NCBI GenBank assembly: GCA_913060815.1 | Contig: CAJXSZ010000006.1 | Span: 103,195-167,194, forward strand | Source: an uncultured Sulfitobacter sp. | GTDB taxonomy: Bacteria > Pseudomonadota > Alphaproteobacteria > Rhodobacterales > Rhodobacteraceae | Direction: 5' to 3' | DNA: 64,000 bases | Shown: positions 36,141 to 45,311 of the stretch, piece after piece | Layout of the letters: each line of letters starts with the position of its first letter | Numbering within the stretch: position 1 is the first letter of the stretch | Translations under genes and position numbers: made by a program | Notes under the pieces: model-generated | Database searches by the model: none | Told to the model about the DNA's origin: nothing | The model's input: only the letters and a program-made list of their open reading frames with translations

Positions 36141-36950
36141 TTACAGATCGAGCTCGATCCACACAGGCACATGATCGGATGGTTTTTCGCGTGCACGCAC
36201 GTCTTTGTCGATCTGGCAGTCGCGCAAACGGTCGGCGGTATAGGGGCACAGCAGGAAGTGATCAATGCGGATGCCGTTGTTACGGTTCCACGCGCCCGCT
36301 TGATAATCCCAGAAGCTGTAGTGCCCTGCACCTTGCGTGCGGGCGCGGAAGGCTTCGGTTAGGCCAAGATTGAGCAGGGCACGCCATTTTGCATGACTCT
36401 CAGGGCGATAGAGCGCGTCGCCCTCCCAGCTTTTGGGCGTGGCGGCGTCTTCTTCCTGCGGGATGATGTTGTAGTCACCCGCCATCAGGAAAGGCGTCTC
36501 TTCTGCCAGCAATTCCTCAGCGCGTGCGCGCAAACGGTCCATCCACCCCAGCTTGTAGGCGTATTTGCCGCCCTCGACAGGGGTGCCGTCGTCATTCAGT
36601 TTCACAGGATTGCCATTGGGCAGATAAAGCCCGCACAGGCGCACGGAATGGCTTTCGCCGACTACCGTGGCCTCGATGTAGCGGGCCTGTTCGTCGGCGT
36701 CATCGCCGGGAAGGCCGCGGGTCACATCCTCCAGCGGGTGTTTGGATAGGATGCCCACACCGTTGAATGATTTCTGCCCGTGGACCTCAACGTTATAACC
36801 GCGATCCTCGAAAATCTCGCGCGGAAAGGCTTCTTCCACGGATTTGATCTCCTGCATCAGGACAACATCGGGTTGCGCCTCATCAAGCCAGTCGGGCAGG
36901 GCGTTAATGCGGGCTTTGATGCCATTGATATTGAATGTGGCGATTTTCAT
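36141..36950 (-). CDS. xthA: Exodeoxyribonuclease III
   Basis: A 269-residue exonuclease/AP-endonuclease of the endonuclease-exonuclease-phosphatase fold. Metal and catalytic motifs are present: NGIKAR near 9-14, MQEIKS, LCGLYLPNGNP, MAGDYNIIP, and the terminal SDHVPVWIELDL. It repairs abasic DNA. The start at 36950 is decided by an AAGGAG site upstream; a 61-residue N-terminal extension in the longer frame has no conserved character. It converges with the ThDP gene. Confidence 0.93.
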   Translation of the reverse strand: MKIATFNINGIKARINALPDWLDEAQPDVVLMQEIKSVEEAFPREIFEDRGYNVEVHGQKSFNGVGILSKHPLEDVTRGLPGDDADEQARYIEATVVGESHSVRLCGLYLPNGNPVKLNDDGTPVEGGKYAYKLGWMDRLRARAEELLAEETPFLMAGDYNIIPQEEDAATPKSWEGDALYRPESHAKWRALLNLGLTEAFRARTQGAGHYSFWDYQAGAWNRNNGIRIDHFLLCPYTADRLRDCQIDKDVRAREKPSDHVPVWIELDL

Positions 36951-37403
36951 GGCACAAGCTCCTTCAGCGCAGATGGCAAAGCTATCGCCCAATTGGCGCA
37001 GCAGGGCAAGCGGCCTTACCCCTGCGGCGCATGCGCACGGGGGAGAATGATTACTGGTAAAAGCTATATAAATATGCCACCATAAAATCGTGCGATACTG
37101 ACGATCTGATGACGTTTTGGACGCGATGTACAAGCCTGTGCAGGCACTTTCGAGCAGATCAGGACTTGTCGTACAATTTCGCGACTACGCCCGAGACATC
37201 AGATTTACAAGGTTATGCGGAACCGCTTGGGGCGTACCCCAGCAACCGTGACCTAGCCAACGTGGAAACGCCGGATCGGGGAAGATGGACGACAATTGTG
37301 CGGCTGGTGCTGTTCTGACGTGAGGGTCAGCGCGGCGTTTGTGCCAAAAGCGCTTTTGCATCCTTTCCCGCTCCGGCGCCACGGTGTGGCCGCCGCATCG
37401 CTC
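36951..37403. other. 453-base region between xthA and erpA with no supported gene
   Basis: The segment holds promoters and leader for xthA on the minus strand. Frames of 60-70 codons on both strands are open but have no ribosome site, no recognised domain and no distinctive composition. I see no RNA gene, repeat or hairpin there that I can support. Confidence 0.55.
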
Positions 37404-37727
37404 CTACATTGAGAAGGACGTACCGCAGCCGCAGGAGGACGTCGCATTCGGGTTCTCTATCACAAACCGTGCGCCGATCAGCTCTTCGGTGAAATCAATC
37501 ACTGCATTTGCCAGAAAGGGCAGAGAGACGCTGTCGACAACGACAGTTTGCCCTTCGCCCGTTAGCACCAGATCATCATCATTGGGCGCGTCGAGTGCAA
37601 TTTCATACTGGAACCCTGAACATCCACCGCCCTCCACGGCCACGCGCAGGGCTTTGCCCTCGGCAGCGGCGCCAATCTCGGCAAGGCGCGCGAAGGCGCG
37701 CGGGGTAACTTCGGGGGGCAGGTTCAT
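37404..37727 (-). CDS. erpA: Iron-sulfur cluster insertion protein (ErpA/IscA family)
   Basis: A 107-residue A-type carrier that delivers iron-sulfur clusters to apoproteins. The three ligand cysteines are visible: one in GGGCSGFQYEI and two in SCGCGTSF at the C-terminus. I use ATG 37727 (MNLPPEVTPRAFARL), which starts at the family N-terminus; the longer frame adds 23 residues with no support. The 95-base spacer to dgt on the opposite strand is a divergent promoter region. Confidence 0.9.
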   Translation of the reverse strand: MNLPPEVTPRAFARLAEIGAAAEGKALRVAVEGGGCSGFQYEIALDAPNDDDLVLTGEGQTVVVDSVSLPFLANAVIDFTEELIGARFVIENPNATSSCGCGTSFSM

Positions 37728-37822
37728 GGCGGCACTCCGCAGTGTGTTTCCATTGTCTCTTATTCCTAATATAGAAAGGCTTAGGGCAGGGTACAACCGC
37801 CGTTGTCAAAAGGAGCACTCAG

Positions 37823-39001
37823 ATGCGTGCGTCATTCGCCTCCGACCCCGACCATGTACGTGGCAGGCGCGTCCTCGAGCAAGAGAGCGATTTTCGCTCG
37901 TGTTTTCAGCGCGATCGCGATCGCATTATTCATTCAAGCGCCTTTCGCAGGCTCAAGCATAAAACACAGGTTTTTGTAGAGCATGAGGGCGATTATTATC
38001 GCACACGGCTCACGCATTCCATCGAGGTGGCCCAAGTGGCGCGTACTATTGCGGGCGCGCTCCACCTTAATCCCGAACTGACAGAGGCTGTCGCGCTGGC
38101 CCATGATCTGGGGCATCCGCCCTTTGGCCACACCGGCGAGGATGCGCTGCACGCATTGATGCAGCCTTACGGCGGTTTTGACCACAACGCTCAGGCCATC
38201 AAGATCGTGACCTCGCTGGAGCGGCATTACGCCGATTTCGACGGGCTGAACTTGACTTGGGAGACGCTGGAGGGGATCGCAAAGCATAACGGACCGGTCA
38301 CCGGCGATCTGCCCCACGCGCTGGCCGAGTACAATGCGCTGCATGATCTCGAGTTAGAAACCCACGCCAGCGCCGAGGCGCAGGTGGCGGCTCTGTCAGA
38401 CGATATTGCCTACAACAACCATGATTTGCATGATGGTTTGCGTGCAGGCCTGTTTTCCGAGAACGACATTGTCGATTTGCCACTCATCGGGCCTGCCTAT
38501 TCCGAAGTCGATGCGCTTTATCCCGATCTTGATCCCTACCGCCGCCGCCACGAAGCGCTGCGCCGCGTGTTCGGTGTAATGGTTGCCGATGTCATAGCGA
38601 CCTCGCGCAGCAAATTGTCGGACGCCAATGCCAACTCTGCCGCAGACATCCGCCATCTTGGTCACGCGGTGATCAGCTTTTCCGATACGATGTGGCGCGA
38701 TCTGGGCGAGATCCGGCGGTTCTTGTTCACCCGCATGTACCGCGCTCCTGCTGTCATGAAAATCCGCGCCGAAGTGACAGGCGTGGTCGAAGAGCTGTTT
38801 CCGCTGTTTGTGGAGCAGCCTGAATTGATGCCGCAGGACTGGTCAAATTCTATTGCTGCTGCGGGAACAGATCGTACAATGCTGGCGCGGATTGTCGCTG
38901 ATTACATCGCGGGCATGACAGATCGTTTTGCTTTGCAGGAACATCACCGCCTCATCGGAGGAACGCCACGTGTCGGTGTGCATGCGGCCATAAAGGAATA
39001 G
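37823..39001 (+). CDS. Deoxyguanosinetriphosphate triphosphohydrolase-like protein
   Basis: A 392-residue HD-domain dNTP triphosphohydrolase of the dgt family. The HD signature is intact: HSIEVAQVARTIAGAL, ALAHDLGHPPFGHTGEDAL and FDHNAQAIKIVTSLERHY. It hydrolyses dNTP to a deoxynucleoside and triphosphate. With nrdJ and dCTP deaminase in the same window it adds to deoxynucleotide balance. Preferred nucleotide is not certain: the family includes dGTPases and broader dNTPases. Confidence 0.9.
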   Translation: MRASFASDPDHVRGRRVLEQESDFRSCFQRDRDRIIHSSAFRRLKHKTQVFVEHEGDYYRTRLTHSIEVAQVARTIAGALHLNPELTEAVALAHDLGHPPFGHTGEDALHALMQPYGGFDHNAQAIKIVTSLERHYADFDGLNLTWETLEGIAKHNGPVTGDLPHALAEYNALHDLELETHASAEAQVAALSDDIAYNNHDLHDGLRAGLFSENDIVDLPLIGPAYSEVDALYPDLDPYRRRHEALRRVFGVMVADVIATSRSKLSDANANSAADIRHLGHAVISFSDTMWRDLGEIRRFLFTRMYRAPAVMKIRAEVTGVVEELFPLFVEQPELMPQDWSNSIAAAGTDRTMLARIVADYIAGMTDRFALQEHHRLIGGTPRVGVHAAIKE

Positions 39002-39004
39002 GCA

Positions 39005-39601
39005 ATGGTTGAGATCAAGCCGCAGGATAAGGCGCGCCCACTCAAAGGGCGGCGTGTGCTGGTTTTAGGGGCTTCATCGGGGTTTGGGCGCAATATTGTG
39101 CGCGCCTTGGGCAGCGCAGGCGCGCAGGTGGTAGTCGCCGACAGCAATGCCGAAGGGCTGGCGCGCATCGACGGCGCGATACCCCTGACGCTCAAAGGTC
39201 TGCCAGAGGATGCGCTGCGGCGTGCAGGGCGCGCATGGGGGCAGGCGCGTCTGGACGGCGTGCTCAATCTGATGCCGCTGCGCCACCCTGTGGCTGTTGA
39301 TATGAACATCGCGGTTCTCCAAAGCATCGTACAAGGGTTTATGCCTGCACTCTCGGCGCGACAGGGCCAGATCGTCACAGTTGTGGCGCGGCCTGAGCAG
39401 GCGCTGGAGGTTGTGGCTGGTGCGATGGCCCCTGCAATGCTGTCGGCGCAGACGGCGCTGGCCCATGCGCTGCGCCGTGACGGGCTCTCGCTCAATATGG
39501 TCAATATGGGCGAGGGGGTCGTCAGCCCTGCGCGTAGTGCGATTGTGGGGCTATTGTCAGGCGCATTGGGGGCTGTGACGGGATCAGAGTTGCGCCTTTG
39601 A
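39005..39601 (+). CDS. Reduced short-chain-dehydrogenase-like protein without the catalytic YxxxK
   Basis: A 198-residue Rossmann-fold protein. The NAD(P)-binding glycine motif GASSGFGRNIVRAL is at about 24-37, and an acidic residue follows beta 2. The canonical catalytic Ser...Tyr-x-x-x-Lys is absent: the expected region is AMAPAMLSAQTALAHAL. It therefore resembles a substrate-binding or inactive SDR and is shorter than usual (about 250). It starts three bases after dgt and ends 59 bases before argS, so a co-transcribed accessory role is possible. Confidence 0.7.
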   Translation: MVEIKPQDKARPLKGRRVLVLGASSGFGRNIVRALGSAGAQVVVADSNAEGLARIDGAIPLTLKGLPEDALRRAGRAWGQARLDGVLNLMPLRHPVAVDMNIAVLQSIVQGFMPALSARQGQIVTVVARPEQALEVVAGAMAPAMLSAQTALAHALRRDGLSLNMVNMGEGVVSPARSAIVGLLSGALGAVTGSELRL

Positions 39602-39660
39602 TTGACGCAGGCGTCTCGCGTGGTACATGGACGTAACAAATATTCCCCGAAAGCAGTCTG

Positions 39661-41406
39661 ATGAATCTATTCGCCGATATCCGTACCCTTGTTCTGACCA
39701 CCCTTGACCAGATGGTCGCCAATGGTGATCTGCCTCAGGGCTTGAATACCGACAACGTCACCGCAGAGCCGCCGCGCGATGCCAGCCACGGTGATATGGC
39801 AACCAATGCGGCGATGGTTTTGGCCAAACCCGCAGGCATGAAACCACGCGACATCGCCGACAAACTGGCCGCAAAACTCGCGGATGATCCACGCATCACC
39901 AGCGCCGAAGTCGCAGGGCCAGGTTTTCTGAATTTACGCCTTGATCCAAGCGTTTGGCAGGGGGTTGCGGCCTCGGTCCTGTCCTCTGGCACCGACTATG
40001 GCCGCGGCACATTGGGTGCAGGCCAGCGGGTTAATGTCGAATACGTCTCTGCCAACCCGACGGGGCCGCTGCATGTGGGCCATACACGGGGCGCCGTATT
40101 TGGCGATGCGCTGGCCTCGCTGCTTGCCTTTGCAGGTTGGGACGTGACGCGGGAATACGTCATCAACGATGGTGGTGCTCAGATTGATGCGCTCGCCCGT
40201 TCGGTCTTCCTGCGCTATCAAGAGGCGCACGGCCAAGAAGTTGCATTTCCCGATGGGACATATCCCGGCGATTACCTCGTACCCGTGGGTCAAAAGCTCA
40301 AGGAAGAGGTTGGCGACAAATACCTCGGCCAGCCCGAGGATGTCTGGCTGATCCCGATCCGCAACTTCGCCACCGACGAGATGATGGCGCTGATCCGTGA
40401 GGATCTGGCACTTTTGGGCGTGAAGATGGATCACTTCTTTTCCGAGAAGTCGCTCTATAACACGGGTAAAATCGAGGCCTGCCTCAAAAAGCTCGACGAG
40501 ATGGGGCTGATCTACAAAGGCACGCTTGAGCCTCCCAAGGGCAAGCTGCCCGATGATTGGGAAGCGCGTGAGCAGACGCTCTTCAAATCCACCGAATTCG
40601 GCGATGACCAAGACCGCCCGATCCAGAAAAACGATGGCGCATGGACTTATTTCGCCCCCGATATCGCCTATCACAATGACAAGGTAGAGCGCGGGTTCGA
40701 TCAGCTTATCAACGTCTTTGGTGCGGATCACGGTGGCTATGTCAAGCGGATGAAGGCGGCTGTTCAGGCGCTCTCGGACGGCAAGGTGCCACTTGATATC
40801 AAATTAACGCAGCTCGTTAAGCTCTTCAAAAACGGTGAAGAGTTCAAGATGAGCAAGCGTGCGGGCAACTTTGTTCTGCTCAGCGATCTGATCCGCGAAG
40901 TCGGCAAGGACGTGACCCGCTTTGTGATGCTCACGCGCAAGAACGACGCTCCGCTGGATTTTGATTTCGACAAGGTGATGGAGCAGTCGCGTGAGAACCC
41001 CGTGTTCTACGTCCAATACGCCCATGCGCGGGTTGCGAGCGTTATGCGCAAGGCGACCGAGGCTGGTATCGATGTGAGCGAGGAAGCGCTGAAAGCGGCG
41101 GACCTGAGCAAGCTGGACCACACAGCCGAGTTGGCGCTTTTGAAGAAAGTGGCAGAATGGCCGCGTCTGGTCGAGACCGCCGCGCGCAGCAATGAGCCGC
41201 ACCGCATCGCCTTCTATCTCTATGAACTTGCTGGAGAATTGCACGGGTTCTGGAACCTTGGCAACGCCGAGACTGGCCTGCGCTTTATTCAGGAGGACGA
41301 TCCTGCAACATCACAGGCAAAAATCGCGCTTGCGCGTAGCGTGGCGATTGTAATTGCGTCTGGCTTGGGTATTTTGGGCGTAACTCCTGCGGAAGAGATG
41401 CGCTAA
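39661..41406 (+). CDS. argS: Arginyl-tRNA synthetase
   Basis: A 581-residue class I synthetase. The N-terminal RNA-recognition domain (about 1-100) precedes the HIGH motif [22 protein letters not shown] near 126-147. The KMSKS equivalent is [17 protein letters not shown] near 396-412 and the C-terminal DALR anticodon-binding domain occupies about 450-581. Length fits the family. It begins the conserved argS-SPOR-nagZ-scpA-scpB block. Confidence 0.95.
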   Translation: MNLFADIRTLVLTTLDQMVANGDLPQGLNTDNVTAEPPRDASHGDMATNAAMVLAKPAGMKPRDIADKLAAKLADDPRITSAEVAGPGFLNLRLDPSVWQGVAASVLSSGTDYGRGTLGAGQRVNVEYVSANPTGPLHVGHTRGAVFGDALASLLAFAGWDVTREYVINDGGAQIDALARSVFLRYQEAHGQEVAFPDGTYPGDYLVPVGQKLKEEVGDKYLGQPEDVWLIPIRNFATDEMMALIREDLALLGVKMDHFFSEKSLYNTGKIEACLKKLDEMGLIYKGTLEPPKGKLPDDWEAREQTLFKSTEFGDDQDRPIQKNDGAWTYFAPDIAYHNDKVERGFDQLINVFGADHGGYVKRMKAAVQALSDGKVPLDIKLTQLVKLFKNGEEFKMSKRAGNFVLLSDLIREVGKDVTRFVMLTRKNDAPLDFDFDKVMEQSRENPVFYVQYAHARVASVMRKATEAGIDVSEEALKAADLSKLDHTAELALLKKVAEWPRLVETAARSNEPHRIAFYLYELAGELHGFWNLGNAETGLRFIQEDDPATSQAKIALARSVAIVIASGLGILGVTPAEEMR

Positions 41407-41480
41407 GCAGCCGCCGCCGGATAGCAGGCAACTGATATACGATCCTCGCGGCACTGTATCGCGCGGGCAGAGAGGCGAAG

Positions 41481-42467
41481 ATGGCAGACTACACACAAAC
41501 CCCTCAAGGGGGCTTTGCCCCGCATGTGCATCCCGAATACGTGGTGGCACCCGCCGGTGGCGTTGGCAAATTCGCCAATATTGCGGGCGCTGTGGTGTCC
41601 CTTGCGCTGGTCGTGGGCGTAGGGGTTTGGGGCTATAAATTGCTCGTCCGCGATGTGAGCGACATTCCAATCGTCCGCGCAACTGCCGGCGATATGCGCG
41701 TGCGCCCCGAAGATCCTGGTGGCCAGTTGGCGCAAAATCAGGGGCTGTCTGTGAATACCGTAACTTCCGATGGTGCCTCCGAGGCGCGCGCGCAGGAATT
41801 GCGCCTTGCGCCGAAGCCAACTGATCTGGACGATGAAGACCAACCTATCGCGCAGGCGGCGGCTGTTGTGCCGCGCAGACAACAACCTCTCGCGCCTGTG
41901 GTGGCAGCAGAACCTGAGGTGCAGGCCCCCGCAGGAGAGGATATTGTCGCCGCACTCGAGAGCGGTTCAGTTGATGATATCGTGGCGCAGCTGACAAATG
42001 GGGTTGCTCCGTTGGAGCCAACGGAGGCCGAGAGCGCGCCTGTGCTTGCATCGGTCACGCCTCAAGCGGTCCCCGCATTGCTGACGGGTGAGGGGGTGCA
42101 GGTCTCGTTGCGTCCTGCGCTGCGACCAAATCGTAACTTTGTGGCAACCAATGCGGTGGCTGTCTCAGCACCTGCCGCGGCCACAGGTGGTGAAGTCGCC
42201 GCCGCTAGTTTGCCTGCAGGCACCCGTCTGGTGCAGCTTGGTGCCTTCGACAGCCCCGAGATTGCGCGCGCCCAATGGGGCCAACTCAACGCGCGGTTCA
42301 CGCCCTTCATGGAGGGCAAAAAGCGTATCGTGATGAAGGCCAAATCGGGCGGGCGTACCTTCTACCGTCTGCGCGCCATGGGGTTTGACGACATCGGCGA
42401 TGCCCGTCGCTTCTGCTCGGCCCTGCTGTCCGAGAGCGTGGATTGCATTCCCGTGGTGACGCGGTGA
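41481..42467 (+). CDS. SPOR-domain protein
   Basis: A 328-residue protein with a cytoplasmic start, a single transmembrane helix at about 35-55 (NIAGAVVSLALVVGVGVWGYKLL), a Pro/Ala/Glu-rich periplasmic linker (about 70-245) and a C-terminal SPOR domain (about 250-325, with TRLVQLGAFDSPEIARAQWGQL and AMGFDDIGDARRFC). SPOR domains bind glycan strands lacking stem peptides, usually at the division septum. It lies directly before nagZ, consistent with peptidoglycan work. Confidence 0.88.
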   Translation: MADYTQTPQGGFAPHVHPEYVVAPAGGVGKFANIAGAVVSLALVVGVGVWGYKLLVRDVSDIPIVRATAGDMRVRPEDPGGQLAQNQGLSVNTVTSDGASEARAQELRLAPKPTDLDDEDQPIAQAAAVVPRRQQPLAPVVAAEPEVQAPAGEDIVAALESGSVDDIVAQLTNGVAPLEPTEAESAPVLASVTPQAVPALLTGEGVQVSLRPALRPNRNFVATNAVAVSAPAAATGGEVAAASLPAGTRLVQLGAFDSPEIARAQWGQLNARFTPFMEGKKRIVMKAKSGGRTFYRLRAMGFDDIGDARRFCSALLSESVDCIPVVTR

Positions 42468-42469
42468 GC

Positions 42470-43474
42470 ATGCGGTATGGTGCCACGATCCTTGATGCCA
42501 CTGGTCACCGCCTGAACGCTGATGAGAAGGCGCTGTTTCGCGAGACGCGCCCTTTCGGCTTTATTCTTTTTGCACGCAATATCGACACGCCTGATCAGGT
42601 GCGTGCGCTGTGTGATGACTTCCGCGAGGCAGCAGGCCATGATGCGGTGATCACCATTGATCAGGAAGGCGGCCGAGTGCAGCGTTTGCGCGCGCCTACA
42701 TGGCGCGAATGGCTGCCACCGATGGAATTTGTGCAGGCTGCGGGCGAGAATGCTGCAGAGGCCATGTACATGCGCTTTCGCCTGATCGCTCATGAGCTTT
42801 ATGCACTGGGGATCGACAGCAACTGCGCCCCAATGGTTGACGTTCCGGGGCCTGATACGCATGAATTTCTCTACAATCGCTGCTACGGCTTGGACGCGGG
42901 TCAAATCGCGCGGATGGGGCAGGCGGCCAATGACGGAATGCTTGCGGGTGGCGTCCTGCCTGTGATCAAACACATTCCCGGTCATGGCCGCGCAACCGCC
43001 GACAGCCATTTCGAGCTGCCTCATGTGGCGGCCCCCCGCGATGAATTGATGCGCGTGGATTTCGAGCCATTCAAGGCGCTGCGCGACACGCCGATGGGGA
43101 TGACGGCCCACGTGGTGTACGATGCGATCGATAACGCTCCTGCAACACTCTCCCAGCCCATGATGCATGTGATCCGCGAGGACATCGGCTTTGACAATCT
43201 GATCATGACCGACGACATCTCGATGAAGGCCCTGTCGGGTGATCTGGGCACCTTGAGCAGCGATGCTCTGGCAGCAGGTTGCGATGTGATCCTCCATTGC
43301 AATGGCACACTGGCCGAACGTGCACAGGTGGCTGAGGCAGCAGGCGAGATGTCTGAAGCGTCACAGCGCCGCGCCCGCCGCGCCCTTAGCTATCGCCAGA
43401 CGCCCGACGATATTGACATCGCGGCCCTTGATGCGCAGCTTGCTGGCCTGATGGGCGGGGGCGAGCGTGTTTGA
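42470..43474 (+). CDS. nagZ: Beta-N-acetylhexosaminidase (peptidoglycan recycling)
   Basis: A 334-residue glycoside-hydrolase family 3 enzyme that removes N-acetylglucosamine from anhydromuropeptides. The mobile loop KHIPGHGRATADSHFELP near 164-181 contains the catalytic His and Asp, and the nucleophile Asp lies in IMTDDISMKALSGDLG near 244-259. It overlaps or abuts the SPOR stop: GTG at 42464 would overlap by four bases, ATG at 42470 is three bases after. anmK at 56.7 kb continues the same recycling route. Confidence 0.9.
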   Translation: MRYGATILDATGHRLNADEKALFRETRPFGFILFARNIDTPDQVRALCDDFREAAGHDAVITIDQEGGRVQRLRAPTWREWLPPMEFVQAAGENAAEAMYMRFRLIAHELYALGIDSNCAPMVDVPGPDTHEFLYNRCYGLDAGQIARMGQAANDGMLAGGVLPVIKHIPGHGRATADSHFELPHVAAPRDELMRVDFEPFKALRDTPMGMTAHVVYDAIDNAPATLSQPMMHVIREDIGFDNLIMTDDISMKALSGDLGTLSSDALAAGCDVILHCNGTLAERAQVAEAAGEMSEASQRRARRALSYRQTPDDIDIAALDAQLAGLMGGGERV

Positions 43475-43486
43475 AAGAGGGTGTGA

Positions 43487-44269
43487 ATGGTTGAAAATCT
43501 TTTCGGACAAGACAGCACATCCGTAGCCGACAGGCTCGCTGCCGAAGCGCTGATTGTAGATGTGGACGGGTTCGAGGGGCCACTCGATCTCCTGCTGACG
43601 CTCAGCCGCACCCAGAAAGTTGATCTGCGCAAGATTTCCGTCCTACAACTGGCGCGGCAATATCTTGCGTTTGTGGAGAAAGCCAAGGCGCTGCGTCTTG
43701 AGCTGGCCGCCGACTATCTGGTGATGGCCGCATGGCTGGCCTTCCTCAAATCACGCCTGCTGCTTCCCCCTGATCCCGAAGACGAAGGCCCCTCTGGTGA
43801 GGAACTTGCCGCCCACCTCGCTTTCCAGCTTGAGCGCCTCGCCGCAATGCGCGATGTGGCTGCCCGTCTGATGGCACGCGACCAGCTTGGGCGCGATTTC
43901 TTTGCCCGCGGCCAAACTCAGATGGTCGAGCGTGTCCGCTCTGTCACCTACACTGCCACGCTGTTGGACCTGATGCAGGGCTATGCCCGCATCCGCACTC
44001 GAGATGATTTCCGCCCCTTCGTGATGGACCGGGAAAAGGTTTTTACGATGGAGCAGGCATTGGAGCGGATGCGCGGTCTGATTGGCTATGCAGGTGATTG
44101 GGGCGATCTGATGAGCTTCCTGCCTGAAGGCTGGGAGGCCGATCCGGTCAAGCGCCGCTCGGCCACCGCCGCGACATTCGCCGCCTCGTTGGAGCTGGTG
44201 AAAGAGGGGCACATGGAAATTCGCCAATCCGAGACATTCGCCCCGATCCAGCTGCGGAAGAAAGATTAA
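43487..44269 (+). CDS. scpA: Segregation and condensation protein A
   Basis: A 260-residue kleisin of the Smc-ScpAB complex that compacts and segregates the chromosome. The N-terminal helix-turn-helix-like part is FEGPLDLLLTLSRTQKVDLRKISVLQLARQY, and the C-terminal winged helix is the FAASLELVKEGHMEIRQSETFAPI region that meets the SMC head. Length is typical. It is followed four bases later by scpB. Confidence 0.93.
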   Translation: MVENLFGQDSTSVADRLAAEALIVDVDGFEGPLDLLLTLSRTQKVDLRKISVLQLARQYLAFVEKAKALRLELAADYLVMAAWLAFLKSRLLLPPDPEDEGPSGEELAAHLAFQLERLAAMRDVAARLMARDQLGRDFFARGQTQMVERVRSVTYTATLLDLMQGYARIRTRDDFRPFVMDREKVFTMEQALERMRGLIGYAGDWGDLMSFLPEGWEADPVKRRSATAATFAASLELVKEGHMEIRQSETFAPIQLRKKD

Positions 44270-44273
44270 GAAG

Positions 44274-44930
44274 ATGTCAGAAGAGTTTGATGATCAAGAA
44301 GAAAGCCTGTTTGAAGCGCCGCCTATGGCTGAACAGGAGCGCATGATCGAGGCCGTCCTCTTTGCAAGTGCAGAGCCTGTTACCCTCAAGGAACTGGAGG
44401 CGCGGATGCCCCATGGCTGTGATGCAGGTGAAGCAATGGTTTATGTCCGCTGCCGCTATGAAGGGCGCGGCGTGCAGGTGATGAAGATCGGTGATGCCTA
44501 TGCACTGCGTACGGCGGCTGATCTTGGGTATCTCATGCAAAAAGAAACCATCGAGGTCCGTAAACTCAGCCGTGCCGCGATCGAGACACTGGCCATCATC
44601 GCCTATCACCAACCCGTAACCCGCGCCGAGATCGAGGAAATCAGGGGTGTGTCCGTCTCGCGCGGCACGGTGGATCAACTTCTCGAGCTGGAATGGATCC
44701 GCTTTGGCCGCCGCAAGATGACACCGGGCAGACCTGTAACCTTTGTCGTGACTGAAGCCTTCCTCGACCACTTCGGGCTCGAGAATGCCCGTGATTTGCC
44801 GGGGCTAAAAGAGTTGCGCTCGGCTGGCCTGCTGGAAAACCGGCCATCCTTTGCCATGGCACCGCAAGTGGGCGACGGCGAAGACGAGCCCGAAAGCACG
44901 GAAGGCCAGAGCGAACTTTTCGAGGATTGA
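44274..44930 (+). CDS. scpB: Segregation and condensation protein B
   Basis: A 218-residue ScpB, with two winged-helix domains at about 15-95 (EAVLFASAEPVTLKELEARMP) and 100-180 (RAAIETLAIIAYHQPVTRAEIEEIRGVSVSRGTVDQLLE). It bridges ScpA kleisins to the SMC ring. An acidic tail finishes the protein. In many Rhodobacteraceae genomes I recall tatABC following near here; that order is broken. Confidence 0.93.
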   Translation: MSEEFDDQEESLFEAPPMAEQERMIEAVLFASAEPVTLKELEARMPHGCDAGEAMVYVRCRYEGRGVQVMKIGDAYALRTAADLGYLMQKETIEVRKLSRAAIETLAIIAYHQPVTRAEIEEIRGVSVSRGTVDQLLELEWIRFGRRKMTPGRPVTFVVTEAFLDHFGLENARDLPGLKELRSAGLLENRPSFAMAPQVGDGEDEPESTEGQSELFED

Positions 44931-44989
44931 TCCCCAAAAATGCCGCAAACATCGCTATAATGGCGGCAAATAAGATAAAGGAGAGCAGA

Positions 44990-45229
44990 ATGAACCAGAT
45001 AATCAATATGGTCATGCGGATCATCATGCGCCGCGTTTTAAGCAAGGGTGTTGATGCCGGATTTAAGAAGGCAGGCCAATTCCGCAACGCACGAAAAGCC
45101 CCGCAGGGGCGCATTGATGATCATGGCAACATCCATGACCGAGCTGGTCCTACACCAGAGCAGAAACGCGCCCAGCAAGAGGTGCGTGCCGCGCGGCGCG
45201 CCAGACGAGAAAAACGAGGGCAGGCATAG
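44990..45229 (+). CDS. Small basic protein with an amphipathic N-terminal helix
   Basis: A 79-residue protein with no recognised domain. Residues 1-18 (MNQIINMVMRIIMRRVLS) form a hydrophobic and basic helix. The rest is rich in Arg and Lys with a charged tail (EQKRAQQEVRAARRARREKRG). The ATG at 44990 is set by AAGGAGAG seven bases upstream. It follows scpB by 59 bases and may share its transcript. It could be a membrane-surface or nucleic-acid-associated peptide. I do not recognise it. Confidence 0.65.
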   Translation: MNQIINMVMRIIMRRVLSKGVDAGFKKAGQFRNARKAPQGRIDDHGNIHDRAGPTPEQKRAQQEVRAARRARREKRGQA

Positions 45230-45311
45230 GGCGACACGCCCAACCTGCTTCTTTTGGTCTTAAATACCCCGGGGGAGCCTTGGTTTTCAAACCAAGGTGG
45301 GGGCTGGCCCC
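45230..45311. repeat. REP-like intergenic hairpin module
   Basis: Between the small protein and dCTP deaminase genes lies an AAATACCCCGGGGG run, a near-perfect nine-pair hairpin (CCTTGGTTT with AAACCAAGG at 45278-45297) and a GGGGGC-TGG-CCCCC palindrome. Modules of this composition recur between genes of Roseobacter-group genomes; only one copy is obvious in this window. Confidence 0.5.
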
